Part shown: in pieces, positions 9,011 to 17,559 of the stretch
How the letters are laid out: the number at the start of each line of letters is the position of its first letter
Numbering within the stretch: position 1 is the stretch's first letter
Assembly: GCA_017999915.1 (NCBI GenBank)
Contig: JAGNKX010000017.1
Location: 37,904 to 101,903, forward strand
Direction of reading: 5' to 3'
From: Spirochaetota bacterium
GTDB lineage: Bacteria > Spirochaetota > UBA4802 > UBA5550
DNA length: 64,000 bases
Notes under the pieces: generated by a model
Seen by the model: the letters and a program-made list of their open reading frames with translations, nothing else
Told to the model about the DNA's origin: nothing
The model's database searches: none
Translations under genes and position numbers: made by a program

Positions 9011-9303
9011 TTACCGGAAATAATCCCTGATCGCCAGGATCAACGAGTGCGCCATGGTTCCGAAAAGCGCCAGATAGATCAGGAGTCCGAACAATGCCAT
9101 GCCGAAGCGCTCCCTGAAATGGGGCCATGAACCTGAGCCGCGGAGGGGAACCCTTCCGGTGACGGCAATGGAGATCAGGATCAGCCCGGATCCGAGGCAT
9201 ATGGAACCGAAAAAAGCAGCTTTTCCAGATGGCGATGAGAATCCGGTATCAGAAACAGGATGAATGGAAGCAGTATAACGACAATCCCGATATAGACAAG
9301 CAT
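9011..9303 (-). pseudogene. small membrane protein gene interrupted by a -1 frameshift
   Basis: An ATG at 9303 has a good AGGAG site and begins a hydrophobic helix (MLVYIGIVVILLPFILFLIP), but that frame stops about 40 codons on. Adding one base in the A6 run (T6 on the coding strand) at 9210-9215 joins it to a second frame with two more membrane helices (FFGSICLGSGLILISIAVTG ... ALFGLLIYLALFGTMAHSLIL) ending at 9011. The joined product would be about 97 residues with three membrane segments. The cause may be a real mutation, a sequencing error in the homopolymer, or programmed slippage. The function is unknown. Confidence 0.55.
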
Positions 9304-9442
9304 AGATCCTCTCCTGGTTGATTGAAAAAATATATATCTCAATGCCATGAATCTCACGTATAAAACGATGGAGGCTAATAAAAATTATATGCGCCAGGTT
9401 GCGCTTGATTCTTCCGGGGGATAAGAGAGGTGCCTTAGGCGC

Positions 9443-9630
9443 TGTTACGCCTCCCCGAAGGCTTCGGCGCATCTGCGGCGCGCCAGGTCAAGGCCCTTGA
9501 CCAGGTTCTGTCGCAAATCCTTCACCGCGGGGATGGTCCAGTCCACCAGGCTTGATTCAATGCCGTCCTGGGAGGCGCGGGCCTTGTCCAGGTAGCTGCC
9601 GATGAAGCTGTTCCGCAGCTCTTCGGCACG
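9443..9630 (-). repeat. 188-bp direct repeat, distal copy of carboxylase 3' end
   Basis: These 188 bases match 17560-17747 with two differences seen by eye (TTGATT versus TCGACT context near 9550). The proximal copy is the true 3' end of the giant carboxylase gene; this copy is the detached one. Beyond 9630 the match drops abruptly but remains recognisably homologous for about 30 bases. The pair bounds an ~8.1-kb segment. Confidence 0.9.
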
Positions 9631-9651
9631 GGTGGTTTCAACCTTATCCAT
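9445..9651 (-). pseudogene. fragment of carboxyltransferase C-terminus
   Basis: A 68-codon open frame whose last ~60 codons repeat the C-terminus of the giant acyl-CoA carboxylase (RAEELRNSFIGSYLDKARAS onward to AEAFGEA). The first codons (MDKVETT versus MDRGETE) are diverged, so this end comes from a related but different allele or has drifted. It has no catalytic part and is best seen as a relic left when the flanked island inserted or when the region was duplicated. Confidence 0.85.
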
Positions 9652-9825
9652 AAGTCGGTTATACTAAAATCAAGGAATCTGTGCTAACTTGAGTACAAGC
9701 CAATAAGACTGAATGCGTTTTATCAGCAGCTTCCATTGGTCTCACGTGATCCCCCTCAGCACAAAAAGTTCTGGACAGGGGCCTAAAATTTTCTCCATGT
9801 AGCCGGCGGCACGCTCTCCCCTGCT

Positions 9826-11697
9826 TTATTCTAACCCGGACTCCGAATGAAAGGCGACGGGGATATCGTCAATATTTTTTACCGTAAAGGGTTTTTTCAT
9901 GTGCCTACCGCAGAACCCCATAAGCATGGCATTGACTCCCCTTTTTATATCCCTGCCGTTTTTATCATAGAGTTCCTTCACCATGCCATAATATGTCAGG
10001 GCGGCTTCCCGCTCATACAAAAGATCTAGGCCCAGCCCAATCATTAAAAGGGCGTGGGCACGCTCATTGTTGGACTGAGTCAGCTGAAGGGACTTTTTCA
10101 GCAGGTCCACCGCTTTCCTGTACTGTCCGGAATGCAGAAGAAGGGATGCCTTCAGGCGAGGATAAATTGATTCCTTCGGGTCAGCTTTGATGGCCGCATC
10201 GAGGTGTTTTATCATTCCCTCAAAGTCGTCTGGATTTTCCTCATGGGCAGCGTATGCCTTCATGAAGTGGTGCAGGCCCCTTTCAAGGGAAGGATTGATC
10301 CAGGCATAGGGCCGCAGGTCCGGAATGTTCCTGAAGCGGCCGTCTTTTAGAAGTGTCCTGGCGTCATATCCGTGAAAGATTCCGTCGCAGGCCGGTTCTA
10401 TGCCCGAGGCAAGCCATAATATCCCGTCCTCCGGAATGAAAATGGCCGAGGTGACATTGTTGGCGGCCCCTATGGTGATGCCCGTAGCCCTTTCCGTACG
10501 GGTTACCCAGTCAAGGCGGTCTCCCATGTAGGCGGCGGCCCTGGTGGGCGTTATGCGCCCCCTTTCGGAGGTGAGAATTTCCTCAAGCCGGTAATACCTG
10601 CCCGCAAGGTCGCGCATCACAAGGTTGTAACGCGACATGAGGTCCACTCCCTTCATCTCCTTCGTAATGGCGAAGTTGGTCACCACCGCAGTATTCTTTT
10701 CCATGCCCCTCACCCCCATGCGGCCCTCATTGGCCTCAATTACCAGGGCCTTCTGAGCGGCGCCGGAGGCCAGCATTAAACCGAAAGAGCCCGCCCGGGG
10801 CGTTCGGCGCAGAATCTCCAGGGCCTCCTCTATCGTGGAAGCCCTGCGCATAATCTCGTGTTCCAGTATGGTGAAGGAAAGCCCGCGCGGTCCGGTCTCG
10901 TCAAATCCCATAAAATGGCCCCCGATGAAGATGCCGTGCTTGTTAAAAGCGGAATTGCATTTGATGAGCCCGGCGGTGGAAATATTCACATAGGAATAGT
11001 CTCGCGCCGGGCGATAAATAAATATGGTCTGCGCCGCGATCCACCTGCCCTGACCGAAGTAGTCGGTATTCCTTCCGATGATTAGTTTGCCGTCAGCCGT
11101 GGCCGGCCCCGCCGCCGCGAAATCGGTACATTCCGCGTTTATTCCGAAATCGCTCGCATTGCCCTTTACCTTGCCCGGAAGCATAATCATGCCGAGCTCG
11201 GACTTGAAGGTGGCCCTTAAAATCACCCTGAAATCGATGCCGGCGCCGTCGGAGATTCCTTTCAACTCCTGGAGGTATTCCGCCGGAGTGTTCCTTTCCA
11301 GGGGGCCGAAGACAGTGAAATCAAGATAAAGAAGTATGAGCTTCCGCACAAGGGCCGGCTTGCCATGCATGTCCCTCATCTGCGAAACCGGATTTCCGAA
11401 GACCGGCACGACGCCATTGAGTATTTCTTTTTTTAGAAGCACGCCGTGCTGAAACCCCATCTCGTAGGGCTCGCCCGTCATAGAAAGGACGATGTTGCCA
11501 TGCCGATTTTCCCGCCAGGCTTCCCCAAGCCAGATGCGTTCCCCGTCAACGCGGGGCTGAAGCGCCATGATTTTTTGGAGCGTATCATGGTCAGGCCTGT
11601 ATGCCATTCCGGAACTAATGATCCTGGTGGACACAAAAACCGCCGCAATCAATATTATTACAATAATGACGGAAATTAAAAAATACAATCGTTTCAT
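9826..11697 (-). CDS. membrane-anchored C45/AAT-like acyltransferase or hydrolase with TPR tail
   Basis: A 623-residue protein: N-terminal membrane anchor (residues ~5-28); an Ntn-hydrolase domain of the acyl-CoA:6-aminopenicillanate acyltransferase (peptidase C45) type (about 60-470) with probable nucleophile C190 in INAECTDF, followed by the typical GRNTDY and NVTSAIF motifs; and a TPR-like helical tail (about 490-590). Family members cleave or form amide bonds on small acyl-amino compounds, after autocatalytic processing before the Cys. Its active domain should lie outside the cytoplasmic membrane. It is the last gene of the island operon, suggesting it releases the amine or amino acid consumed by the upstream enzymes (inference). 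Confidence 0.8.
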   Translation of the reverse strand: MKRLYFLISVIIVIILIAAVFVSTRIISSGMAYRPDHDTLQKIMALQPRVDGERIWLGEAWRENRHGNIVLSMTGEPYEMGFQHGVLLKKEILNGVVPVFGNPVSQMRDMHGKPALVRKLILLYLDFTVFGPLERNTPAEYLQELKGISDGAGIDFRVILRATFKSELGMIMLPGKVKGNASDFGINAECTDFAAAGPATADGKLIIGRNTDYFGQGRWIAAQTIFIYRPARDYSYVNISTAGLIKCNSAFNKHGIFIGGHFMGFDETGPRGLSFTILEHEIMRRASTIEEALEILRRTPRAGSFGLMLASGAAQKALVIEANEGRMGVRGMEKNTAVVTNFAITKEMKGVDLMSRYNLVMRDLAGRYYRLEEILTSERGRITPTRAAAYMGDRLDWVTRTERATGITIGAANNVTSAIFIPEDGILWLASGIEPACDGIFHGYDARTLLKDGRFRNIPDLRPYAWINPSLERGLHHFMKAYAAHEENPDDFEGMIKHLDAAIKADPKESIYPRLKASLLLHSGQYRKAVDLLKKSLQLTQSNNERAHALLMIGLGLDLLYEREAALTYYGMVKELYDKNGRDIKRGVNAMLMGFCGRHMKKPFTVKNIDDIPVAFHSESGLE

Positions 11698-11718
11698 TTA
11701 ATCCTCTCTTGGTTTATA

Positions 11719-12654
11719 TCACCGGTTTTCTATTTCCGCACGTTTCACGTCAAGCCCCAGCAGCTCGGCCGCGTTTTTAAAAAAGAGCCGGTTTTCCAGT
11801 GTACGGACGCCGCGGCACGCAATACGGACAGTGCTCACGTGCGGAGGCCGCATGCCGTAGGGCCAGTCCGACGCGTACATCACCCTCTCTGGTCCGAATG
11901 TCTCAATAAGAGTGCGGATGGTGTGGGGAGACTGGAAACTAGTGTCGACCCATACGTTAGCCCATCCTGCAAGCAATTCACACACTTCCCGGTGCCAGAA
12001 CAGGCCCGAGTGACCCACTATGAATTTAATGCCGGGGAAAGATCGGATCAACCCCGCGATTGGTTTTATAGAGCCGTATTCCGGAATATTCCTTTTATTT
12101 TCCTTAACCGGGTAGTATTCGTATTTTCCCGCATGGATCAGCACGGGCTTCCCAAGGGGCTGGAACGCCTCAAGGGCTTGCATTACGCGTGAGTCCGAGG
12201 GGGAAACACGCTGGATGACCGGATGGAGCTTGAGCCCGTATGCTCCGTTCTTCACGTCGGCCCGCAGTTTTTTCTCCACGGAGTCCATCCTGTCAAAATT
12301 GATACTGGTGAAGGGAAGAATGCGCGCATCCTGTTTCACGGCAGATCGAAGGTCATCAAAGGTTAGGTACGGTTCTATGGGAAGACACACAGTGTAATCG
12401 ATTCCGGCTTCGTCAAGCGAGGCCTGCATGTTCTCGAGGGTTGCTGCAGCGTTGCGCGCGGCTTCGGCCTTTATAGTCTGATTCTTCAACAGGCGGTAGA
12501 TACAAAGCCCGAATCCAAAATTACGCATTTGGAACTGCTCGTTGAGAGCCTGCGGATTGAATATATCAGGTACGCGTATCCCGGTTCGGTGAATCAGCGT
12601 TCCCCCATTGTAGTTTAACACATCGCCAAGATGGCTGTGGGCATCGATTATCAT
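11719..12654 (-). CDS. amidohydrolase family 2 (TIM-barrel metal hydrolase/decarboxylase)
   Basis: About 311 residues from the chosen ATG at 12654, which puts the metal-binding HxH motif (IIDAHSHLGD) at the very N-terminus as is usual. Other barrel motifs are KLHPVIQ, VLIHAGKYE, FIVGHSGLFW and MYASDWPYG, with the last Asp as the expected metal ligand. The family (ACMSD/amidohydrolase_2) hydrolyses or decarboxylates small carboxylates and amides. It lies between the aminotransferase pair and the C45 enzyme in the island operon. Starts up to 12693 are possible; no clear ribosome-binding site separates them. Confidence 0.8.
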   Translation of the reverse strand: MIIDAHSHLGDVLNYNGGTLIHRTGIRVPDIFNPQALNEQFQMRNFGFGLCIYRLLKNQTIKAEAARNAAATLENMQASLDEAGIDYTVCLPIEPYLTFDDLRSAVKQDARILPFTSINFDRMDSVEKKLRADVKNGAYGLKLHPVIQRVSPSDSRVMQALEAFQPLGKPVLIHAGKYEYYPVKENKRNIPEYGSIKPIAGLIRSFPGIKFIVGHSGLFWHREVCELLAGWANVWVDTSFQSPHTIRTLIETFGPERVMYASDWPYGMRPPHVSTVRIACRGVRTLENRLFFKNAAELLGLDVKRAEIENR

Positions 12655-12827
12655 AGAGCAGTAAACCATCCATTCATAAGATTTTTGGTGCAAGGGTGAG
12701 ATTCATTTGTTAGGAATCACCTCAAGACCGGAACCGCACCCGGCAAGTTTGCGAGATGCCATGCCTGGACGCTGCCGCGAATGTCTCCGTATCTCTATTT
12801 GAAAAATGAGACAACATCACCCTGAAG

Positions 12828-14075
12828 CTATGCAACATTATCTAAAGATATCTTCACGCATTCCACAATTTGCTGAACATCCTCCCGTGTAACCGCAAGT
12901 GAAGGTCTGAAAACCACGCTTCGCCTGTCAACGCGTCCACGCATGCAGATCAATCCGGCTTTACGAGCTTCGACGCAGAATCTCCGCGTAATTTCTTCGT
13001 CCTTCAAAGTTATGGATTGCAGCAGTCCGATTCCCCGAACCCCGCCTATCATTTCAATGTTGTCCCTGGCGATCCTACAAAGTTCGGAATGCAGCATATC
13101 ACCCATACTTTGCGCATTTTCCCAGGAGCGTTCACTTTCGTATAATTCAAGCGCCTTCACCGCGACCCTGCAGCCCACATCGTGGCCGCCGAAGGTGCAG
13201 AGGTGAATAAGAGGGTGGTCGTCGAAAAAGGATTTCAGTTTTCGGGTAAAGGCCATGGCTGTCATGGGAAACATGCCGCCGGTAATCGCCTCTCCGAGGA
13301 CGGCAATGTCGGGCTCGAATCCGAACCGCTCAAAGGAGAATCGCTCCCCGGTACGTCCGAATCCCGTCTGCGATTCATCGACGATGAGTACGGCGCCGGA
13401 CCGGCTGCAAAGCTTTCTCAACTCGGAGTAATATTCCCCGGCTGTATGGCGGCATCCGTTTTCCGCCTGGACAGTCTCCAGGACAACTGCAGCCGTTTTA
13501 GAATTCACGGTCTTCTTTGCTGCATCAATGTCGCCGAAAGGAATCTCCTTGATCCCGGGAATCCCGGGACCGAAAAGATGTTTGTCCTCCCGGGCCGACA
13601 TGCACAGGGAAAAACCGGTATGTCCGTACCAACCGCCATCCACGGTGATGATTTCGGCGCGTTTTGTATATCCGCGGGCAAGTTTGCAGGCGGCGTCCAT
13701 CGCTTCGCCGCGCACAACCGTGAAAAGAAAACATTCGAGCCTGCCAGGTATAAAGGAGGAAAGCTTTTCAGCAAGAAGCGCTTTCTCCTCCGAGATCGCA
13801 ATAAAATTTCCCTGATCGGTTTGCCTGGCCGCTTCACGAAGCGCATCGCCAAGTTCTCTCCTCCCTCTCCCGAGATTATAAATCGCCCCGGAAGTGTCGC
13901 AGTCCAGGTACTCCAGACCCGACATATCATATAATCGCGTGCCGCGTCCCCCCTCCTCAATGAGATCAATCCCCTCGGCTGTAATCATATCCACATAGCC
14001 CTTTGAAAAAACCGCCGCCGCGTCCTGCAGCAATTCTTTTCTGTCGTCAATTTCCTTTTGTATAACTATATTCAT
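12828..14075 (-). CDS. class III aminotransferase-like protein lacking the catalytic lysine
   Basis: A 415-residue fold-type I protein clearly homologous to the next gene upstream, but degenerate at the active site. The Schiff-base Lys is replaced by E262 (PDIAVLGEAITGG, codon GAG; the paralogue has K264 in PDIMALAKSISGG). The phosphate-binding TGSGADS is VVRGEAMD, and the stacking YHG is WYG. D233 and Q236 (VDESQTG) remain. It is therefore unlikely to catalyse transamination and may be a regulatory or structural partner of the active paralogue in a mixed dimer. AGGAGGAG precedes the ATG. The reading frame is intact throughout, which argues for selection rather than decay. Confidence 0.8.
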   Translation of the reverse strand: MNIVIQKEIDDRKELLQDAAAVFSKGYVDMITAEGIDLIEEGGRGTRLYDMSGLEYLDCDTSGAIYNLGRGRRELGDALREAARQTDQGNFIAISEEKALLAEKLSSFIPGRLECFLFTVVRGEAMDAACKLARGYTKRAEIITVDGGWYGHTGFSLCMSAREDKHLFGPGIPGIKEIPFGDIDAAKKTVNSKTAAVVLETVQAENGCRHTAGEYYSELRKLCSRSGAVLIVDESQTGFGRTGERFSFERFGFEPDIAVLGEAITGGMFPMTAMAFTRKLKSFFDDHPLIHLCTFGGHDVGCRVAVKALELYESERSWENAQSMGDMLHSELCRIARDNIEMIGGVRGIGLLQSITLKDEEITRRFCVEARKAGLICMRGRVDRRSVVFRPSLAVTREDVQQIVECVKISLDNVA

Positions 14076-14104
14076 TGTTCTCCTCCTCTTTTTTCCCTTA
14101 CTAA

Positions 14105-15478
14105 TCAGGCAAGATGCAGTTTCCGCAACAAGTTGTTCAGGAATATGAGCACTTTTACATTGTTCATAATTTTTTTAAACAGAGATATCCTCGAAAGAGG
14201 AAGCATCAGGGAGAGGTAGAGTCCCATTCCCCTGACCGCTTTGCCTATCTTGGCTAGGATGTCATCAATCTCTTCTTCAGTAACCGTGATGGGCACCATG
14301 AAACGCATCACATGGGGAGCATTGCCGGAATAAGCCGCAAACACACCTTCTTTGGCGAGGTTGTCAGCCATGAGCACCCCCATGAATTCATGCAGGTATT
14401 CGACTCCCAGCATGAGCCCCTTTCCGCGGATTTCCCTGATAAGCTTTGGGTATGAACGCATCAGGTCATCAAGTCCCTCCTGGAATCTCTTGCCGCGTTG
14501 TGCCGCGTTTTCCCACATCCGGTTATCGACAAGGAAATCGATGACTCTTGATGATACCATGCATCCGATATCCGATCCTCCGCCGAATGACTCATGGAAA
14601 TCAGGGTGTGAGTCCACGAAGCTTCTCAGTATATCGATATCGCGAAACACAACCGCTCCGTTAGGATAGACACCTCCGCTTATGGATTTTGCCAGCGCCA
14701 TTATATCGGGCACCACTCCGGAATATTCGCCATAAAAAAATTTTCCGGTTCGGCAGAAGCCGGTCTGTATCTCGTCGAAAATTAACATGATCCCCAGTTC
14801 ATCGCAGATAGACCTAAGTCCCTTGAGATAGTCATCGCTGCCCACATGAATACCGCCTTCACCCTGAACCGGCTCGAGAATGATCGCAGCGATTTCGAGT
14901 GATGCGCTTTTCCTGACAGCGTTAAGATCACCGAAGGGTACATAGCTGAAGCCGGGCTTCAACGGCTTAAAGAGCTCCTTGTAGTAGTCCTTCCCGCCCG
15001 CAGAGAGGCTGAATCCGGAGTGTCCGTGGTAGGCGTTCACCATGGCGATAACCTTGCTCCTGCCCGTGGCGCCCATAGCCAGCTTAAGGGCGCATTCAAC
15101 AGAGTCGGCCCCGCTCCCGGTAAGCATTACGCGGTTGAGATCCCCGGGCGCCAGGGATGCGAGTTTTTTCGCAAACCCTATTTTATGCCGCGAAAGTAGC
15201 CGGTGGCTCCCCATATCTGCTTTAGCGATCTCATCAAGCCCTGCAACCACTTCACTGTTCAGTCGTCCTACGTTGAAGCATCCTGCCGATGAGAAAGCGT
15301 CAATGAAGCGCCTTCCCGAAGTGCGGTCCACAAATCCGATCCCGCCCCGTTCAGTTTCAAGAATATCCAAATGACCGGCCGAGAGAAACCTGATCTGTTG
15401 TTTCGAGATGTGACTTCCAAAAAGTTCAAATACCCGTTTGTTCAGTTTTCGAATACCGGCTGAAATTTTCAGCTTCAT
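14105..15478 (-). CDS. class III (omega-)aminotransferase, PLP-dependent
   Basis: 457 residues from the ATG at 15478, which follows an AGGAGG site; a longer frame to 15649 would overlap the alanine dehydrogenase gene and is rejected. PLP motifs are complete: phosphate loop TGSGADS (~120), NAYHGHSG (~148-155), FDEIQTG with D235 and Q238, and K264 for the internal aldimine. A ~40-residue hydrophobic/basic C-terminal extension (LYLSLMLPLSRISLFKKIMN...) is unusual for the family and may attach to the membrane. Paired with alanine dehydrogenase it suggests an amine or omega-amino acid:pyruvate aminotransferase, with alanine recycled to pyruvate (inference). Confidence 0.85.
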   Translation of the reverse strand: MKLKISAGIRKLNKRVFELFGSHISKQQIRFLSAGHLDILETERGGIGFVDRTSGRRFIDAFSSAGCFNVGRLNSEVVAGLDEIAKADMGSHRLLSRHKIGFAKKLASLAPGDLNRVMLTGSGADSVECALKLAMGATGRSKVIAMVNAYHGHSGFSLSAGGKDYYKELFKPLKPGFSYVPFGDLNAVRKSASLEIAAIILEPVQGEGGIHVGSDDYLKGLRSICDELGIMLIFDEIQTGFCRTGKFFYGEYSGVVPDIMALAKSISGGVYPNGAVVFRDIDILRSFVDSHPDFHESFGGGSDIGCMVSSRVIDFLVDNRMWENAAQRGKRFQEGLDDLMRSYPKLIREIRGKGLMLGVEYLHEFMGVLMADNLAKEGVFAAYSGNAPHVMRFMVPITVTEEEIDDILAKIGKAVRGMGLYLSLMLPLSRISLFKKIMNNVKVLIFLNNLLRKLHLA

Positions 15479-15497
15479 GATGTCCTCCTGCGCTATT

Positions 15498-16607
15498 TTA
15501 TGCGATCTTCCGGCCGGCGTACTCCATTCCATGAGCACGAGCAACCTGTTCATTAGTAAGTTGCCCGTTGTAGGCATTAAGCCCTTTGAGCAGGGCGGGA
15601 ACACTGCGAAGCGCATCATCGGCGCCCATGTCGGCGATCGTAATGGCATAAGGCAACGTTACGTTTGTCAGTGCATAGGTTGACGTGATAGGCACCGCCC
15701 CGGGCATGTTCGCCACGCAGTAATGCACCACGTTGTTCTCAATATAAATGGGGTCCACGTGGGTAGTGGGCCTGCTCGTCTCAGCGCATCCGCCCTGATC
15801 GATGGCGATATCGACAAGCGCGGCCCCCTTCTTCATTATGGAGAGGTCTTTTCCGCTGATGAGCTTTGGCGCCTTTGCGCCAGGTATAAGTACCGCGCCG
15901 ATCACCAGATCCGATTCTGCCAGGCATCGCTGTACATTCAATGCGTTCGACATGAGCGTGACGATCCGCGAATGAAAGATATCCTCGAGATAGCTGAGCC
16001 GTTCCGCGTTGATGTCGAGTATGGTCACTCGCGCGCCCATGCCTACGGCCATATGTGCCGCGTTGATGCCGGATACTCCTCCACCGATGATTGCAACCTC
16101 GGCGGGCTTCACTCCCGGGACTCCCGCAAGCAATATCCCGCGTCCCCTGCTTGTCGACTCAAGACAACGGCATCCCGCCTGGAGCGAAAGCCTTCCAGCA
16201 ACCTCGCTCATGGGCGTGAGCAAAGGCAGCGATCCGTCATTGCCCTGTACTGTCTCGTACGCAATGCCGGTGACTTTATTCTTTAATAGCACACGCGTAA
16301 GGGGCTCATCCGCGGCGAGATGAAGATAGGTAAACAGGATCTGCCCTTCACGCATGAGAGGATATTCAACATCTATGGGCTCCTTGACCTTTACAATCAT
16401 ATCCGACTCTTCCCATACTCTCTCCGCAGATTCGCTGATTATCGCTCCCGACGCGATAAAATCAGAATCAGCTATGCTGGAACCGACCCCGGCTTCATTT
16501 TCCACAAGCACGGTATGGCCCCTTCTGACAAGCTCTGCCACCCCGGCGGGCGTCAGCGCCACCCGTTTCTCCTGCGACTTGATCTCCCTCGGTACTCCGA
16601 TTTTCAT
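15498..16607 (-). CDS. ald: alanine dehydrogenase
   Basis: A 369-residue protein matching alanine dehydrogenase along its length: MKIGVPREIK N-terminus, RVALTP substrate segment, HLAAD with the catalytic His, Rossmann motif IIGGGVSGINAA, VDIAIDQGG and NMPGAVPITST. It oxidises L-alanine to pyruvate and ammonia with NAD+. ATG at 16607 is chosen for its AGAGGT site; upstream GTG/ATG codons are too close to it. It is first in the island's minus-strand operon, facing the TetR gene across a palindromic operator. The likely role is to regenerate pyruvate for the downstream aminotransferase. Confidence 0.92.
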   Translation of the reverse strand: MKIGVPREIKSQEKRVALTPAGVAELVRRGHTVLVENEAGVGSSIADSDFIASGAIISESAERVWEESDMIVKVKEPIDVEYPLMREGQILFTYLHLAADEPLTRVLLKNKVTGIAYETVQGNDGSLPLLTPMSEVAGRLSLQAGCRCLESTSRGRGILLAGVPGVKPAEVAIIGGGVSGINAAHMAVGMGARVTILDINAERLSYLEDIFHSRIVTLMSNALNVQRCLAESDLVIGAVLIPGAKAPKLISGKDLSIMKKGAALVDIAIDQGGCAETSRPTTHVDPIYIENNVVHYCVANMPGAVPITSTYALTNVTLPYAITIADMGADDALRSVPALLKGLNAYNGQLTNEQVARAHGMEYAGRKIA

Positions 16608-16633
16608 ACTCATCACCTCTTGTATTTTGAAAG

Positions 16634-16653
16634 TTAGTTAGTTAACTAACTAA
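16634..16653. promoter_or_regulatory. 20-bp perfect palindrome, probable TetR operator
   Basis: TTAGTTAGTTAACTAACTAA is a perfect 20-base palindrome centred on GTTAAC, 27 bases before the ald start and 143 before the TetR start. Position between divergent regulator and operon is typical for a TetR-family operator controlling the operon. Binding is inferred. Confidence 0.7.
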
Positions 16654-16737
16654 AAATAATAAGATAACGGTTTTCCGTCAACAGATTTTACAAAAAAAAC
16701 GAAAATCCGATAATTGTGAGTGATTGGAGATTTAAAC

Positions 16738-16764
16738 TTGACCTGCCAATTGTCAGGATATTAT
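16738..16764 (+). promoter_or_regulatory. probable promoter of TetR gene with overlapping inverted repeat
   Basis: TTGACC at 16738-16743 and TATTAT at 16759-16764 (15-base spacing) give a candidate promoter. CCTGCCAATTGTCAGG at 16742-16757 lies between them and is a 16-base inverted repeat with one mismatched pair, so the regulator or another protein could bind inside its own promoter. Confidence 0.4.
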
Positions 16765-16795
16765 TGAGAATAAGGATCATTCAGGGGTGCAATCA

Positions 16796-17392
16796 ATGCC
16801 GAAGAAAAGTGTGAGTGAAGAACGAAAGAGCCAGATAATGGAGAGCCTTTATAAATGCCTCCTGAAGAAACAATATCATGAAATCACACTCACGGACATT
16901 GCTGCGACGGCAGGTGTCAATCAGGGGATGATATATTACTTATATAAGAAAAAGGAGGAAGTGCTACTCCACTTTATTGACTTTATTGAAGAAAGATACC
17001 GTCGTGACTTTAGCGAGTATATGAACAAAGAAGAAATTCGTTCCTTGAAAGGGAAAGCGCTTATCGGCCACGCCATGAGTTTCAGCAATGACAGAATAAC
17101 CGTCAACAGGGACCTTTCAAAAATTTTCATCGAAATTTGGGGCATTGCCAACCATAATAAAAAGGTCAGAAAGAAGATGCGTCATCTATACGAGCAGTGG
17201 ATTTCTCATGTAAAAGGTATTATTATTAAAACCGGCGTATCCGATGAGAAGGCGGAAGGCATCAGTAACGCCATGGTTTCGTTTTATGAGGGGAGTTCGT
17301 TAATCTCCATAATACTCGACTGGAAGGGGGAACAAATTAAAATCACTTTAAACGATTTCCAAAACAGGATTATGGAAATGATTGACGAATGA
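16796..17392 (+). CDS. TetR/AcrR family transcriptional regulator
   Basis: A 198-residue regulator. The N-terminal HTH is clear (ITLTDIAATAGVNQGMIYYLYKKKEEVLLHF, about residues 30-60) and the rest is an alpha-helical ligand-binding domain. ATG at 16796 is taken; GTG at 16787 is possible. The gene is noticeably AT-richer than its neighbours, as expected of acquired DNA. It is divergent from the ald operon, and a perfect palindrome lies in the shared intergenic region, so local repression relieved by a substrate of the pathway is likely. Confidence 0.88.
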   Translation: MPKKSVSEERKSQIMESLYKCLLKKQYHEITLTDIAATAGVNQGMIYYLYKKKEEVLLHFIDFIEERYRRDFSEYMNKEEIRSLKGKALIGHAMSFSNDRITVNRDLSKIFIEIWGIANHNKKVRKKMRHLYEQWISHVKGIIIKTGVSDEKAEGISNAMVSFYEGSSLISIILDWKGEQIKITLNDFQNRIMEMIDE

Positions 17393-17559
17393 TTTTTTCG
17401 GCACTTCCATGCCAGTGTTTCTTCTACGCATTTTTATACGCAGATTTCCGGGCCATACCAGGCCGATAACACTCTTTCTAATCCGCCTTCAGGGGGGGAG
17501 GGGCCGGGAAGCAAGATGTGGGTAATGACTATCAGGGTGGCGGGGGCTTCTTACGTCAG

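Noticed and set aside
9304..9472. Upstream extension of the small membrane protein frame into the duplicated carboxylase end
   Set aside because: It reads the wrong frame of the repeat and lacks a start; the AGGAG-preceded ATG at 9303 is a better start.
15479..15649. N-terminal extension of the aminotransferase to 15649
   Set aside because: It overlaps the 3' end of alanine dehydrogenase and lacks a ribosome-binding site; ATG 15478 with AGGAGG is preferred.
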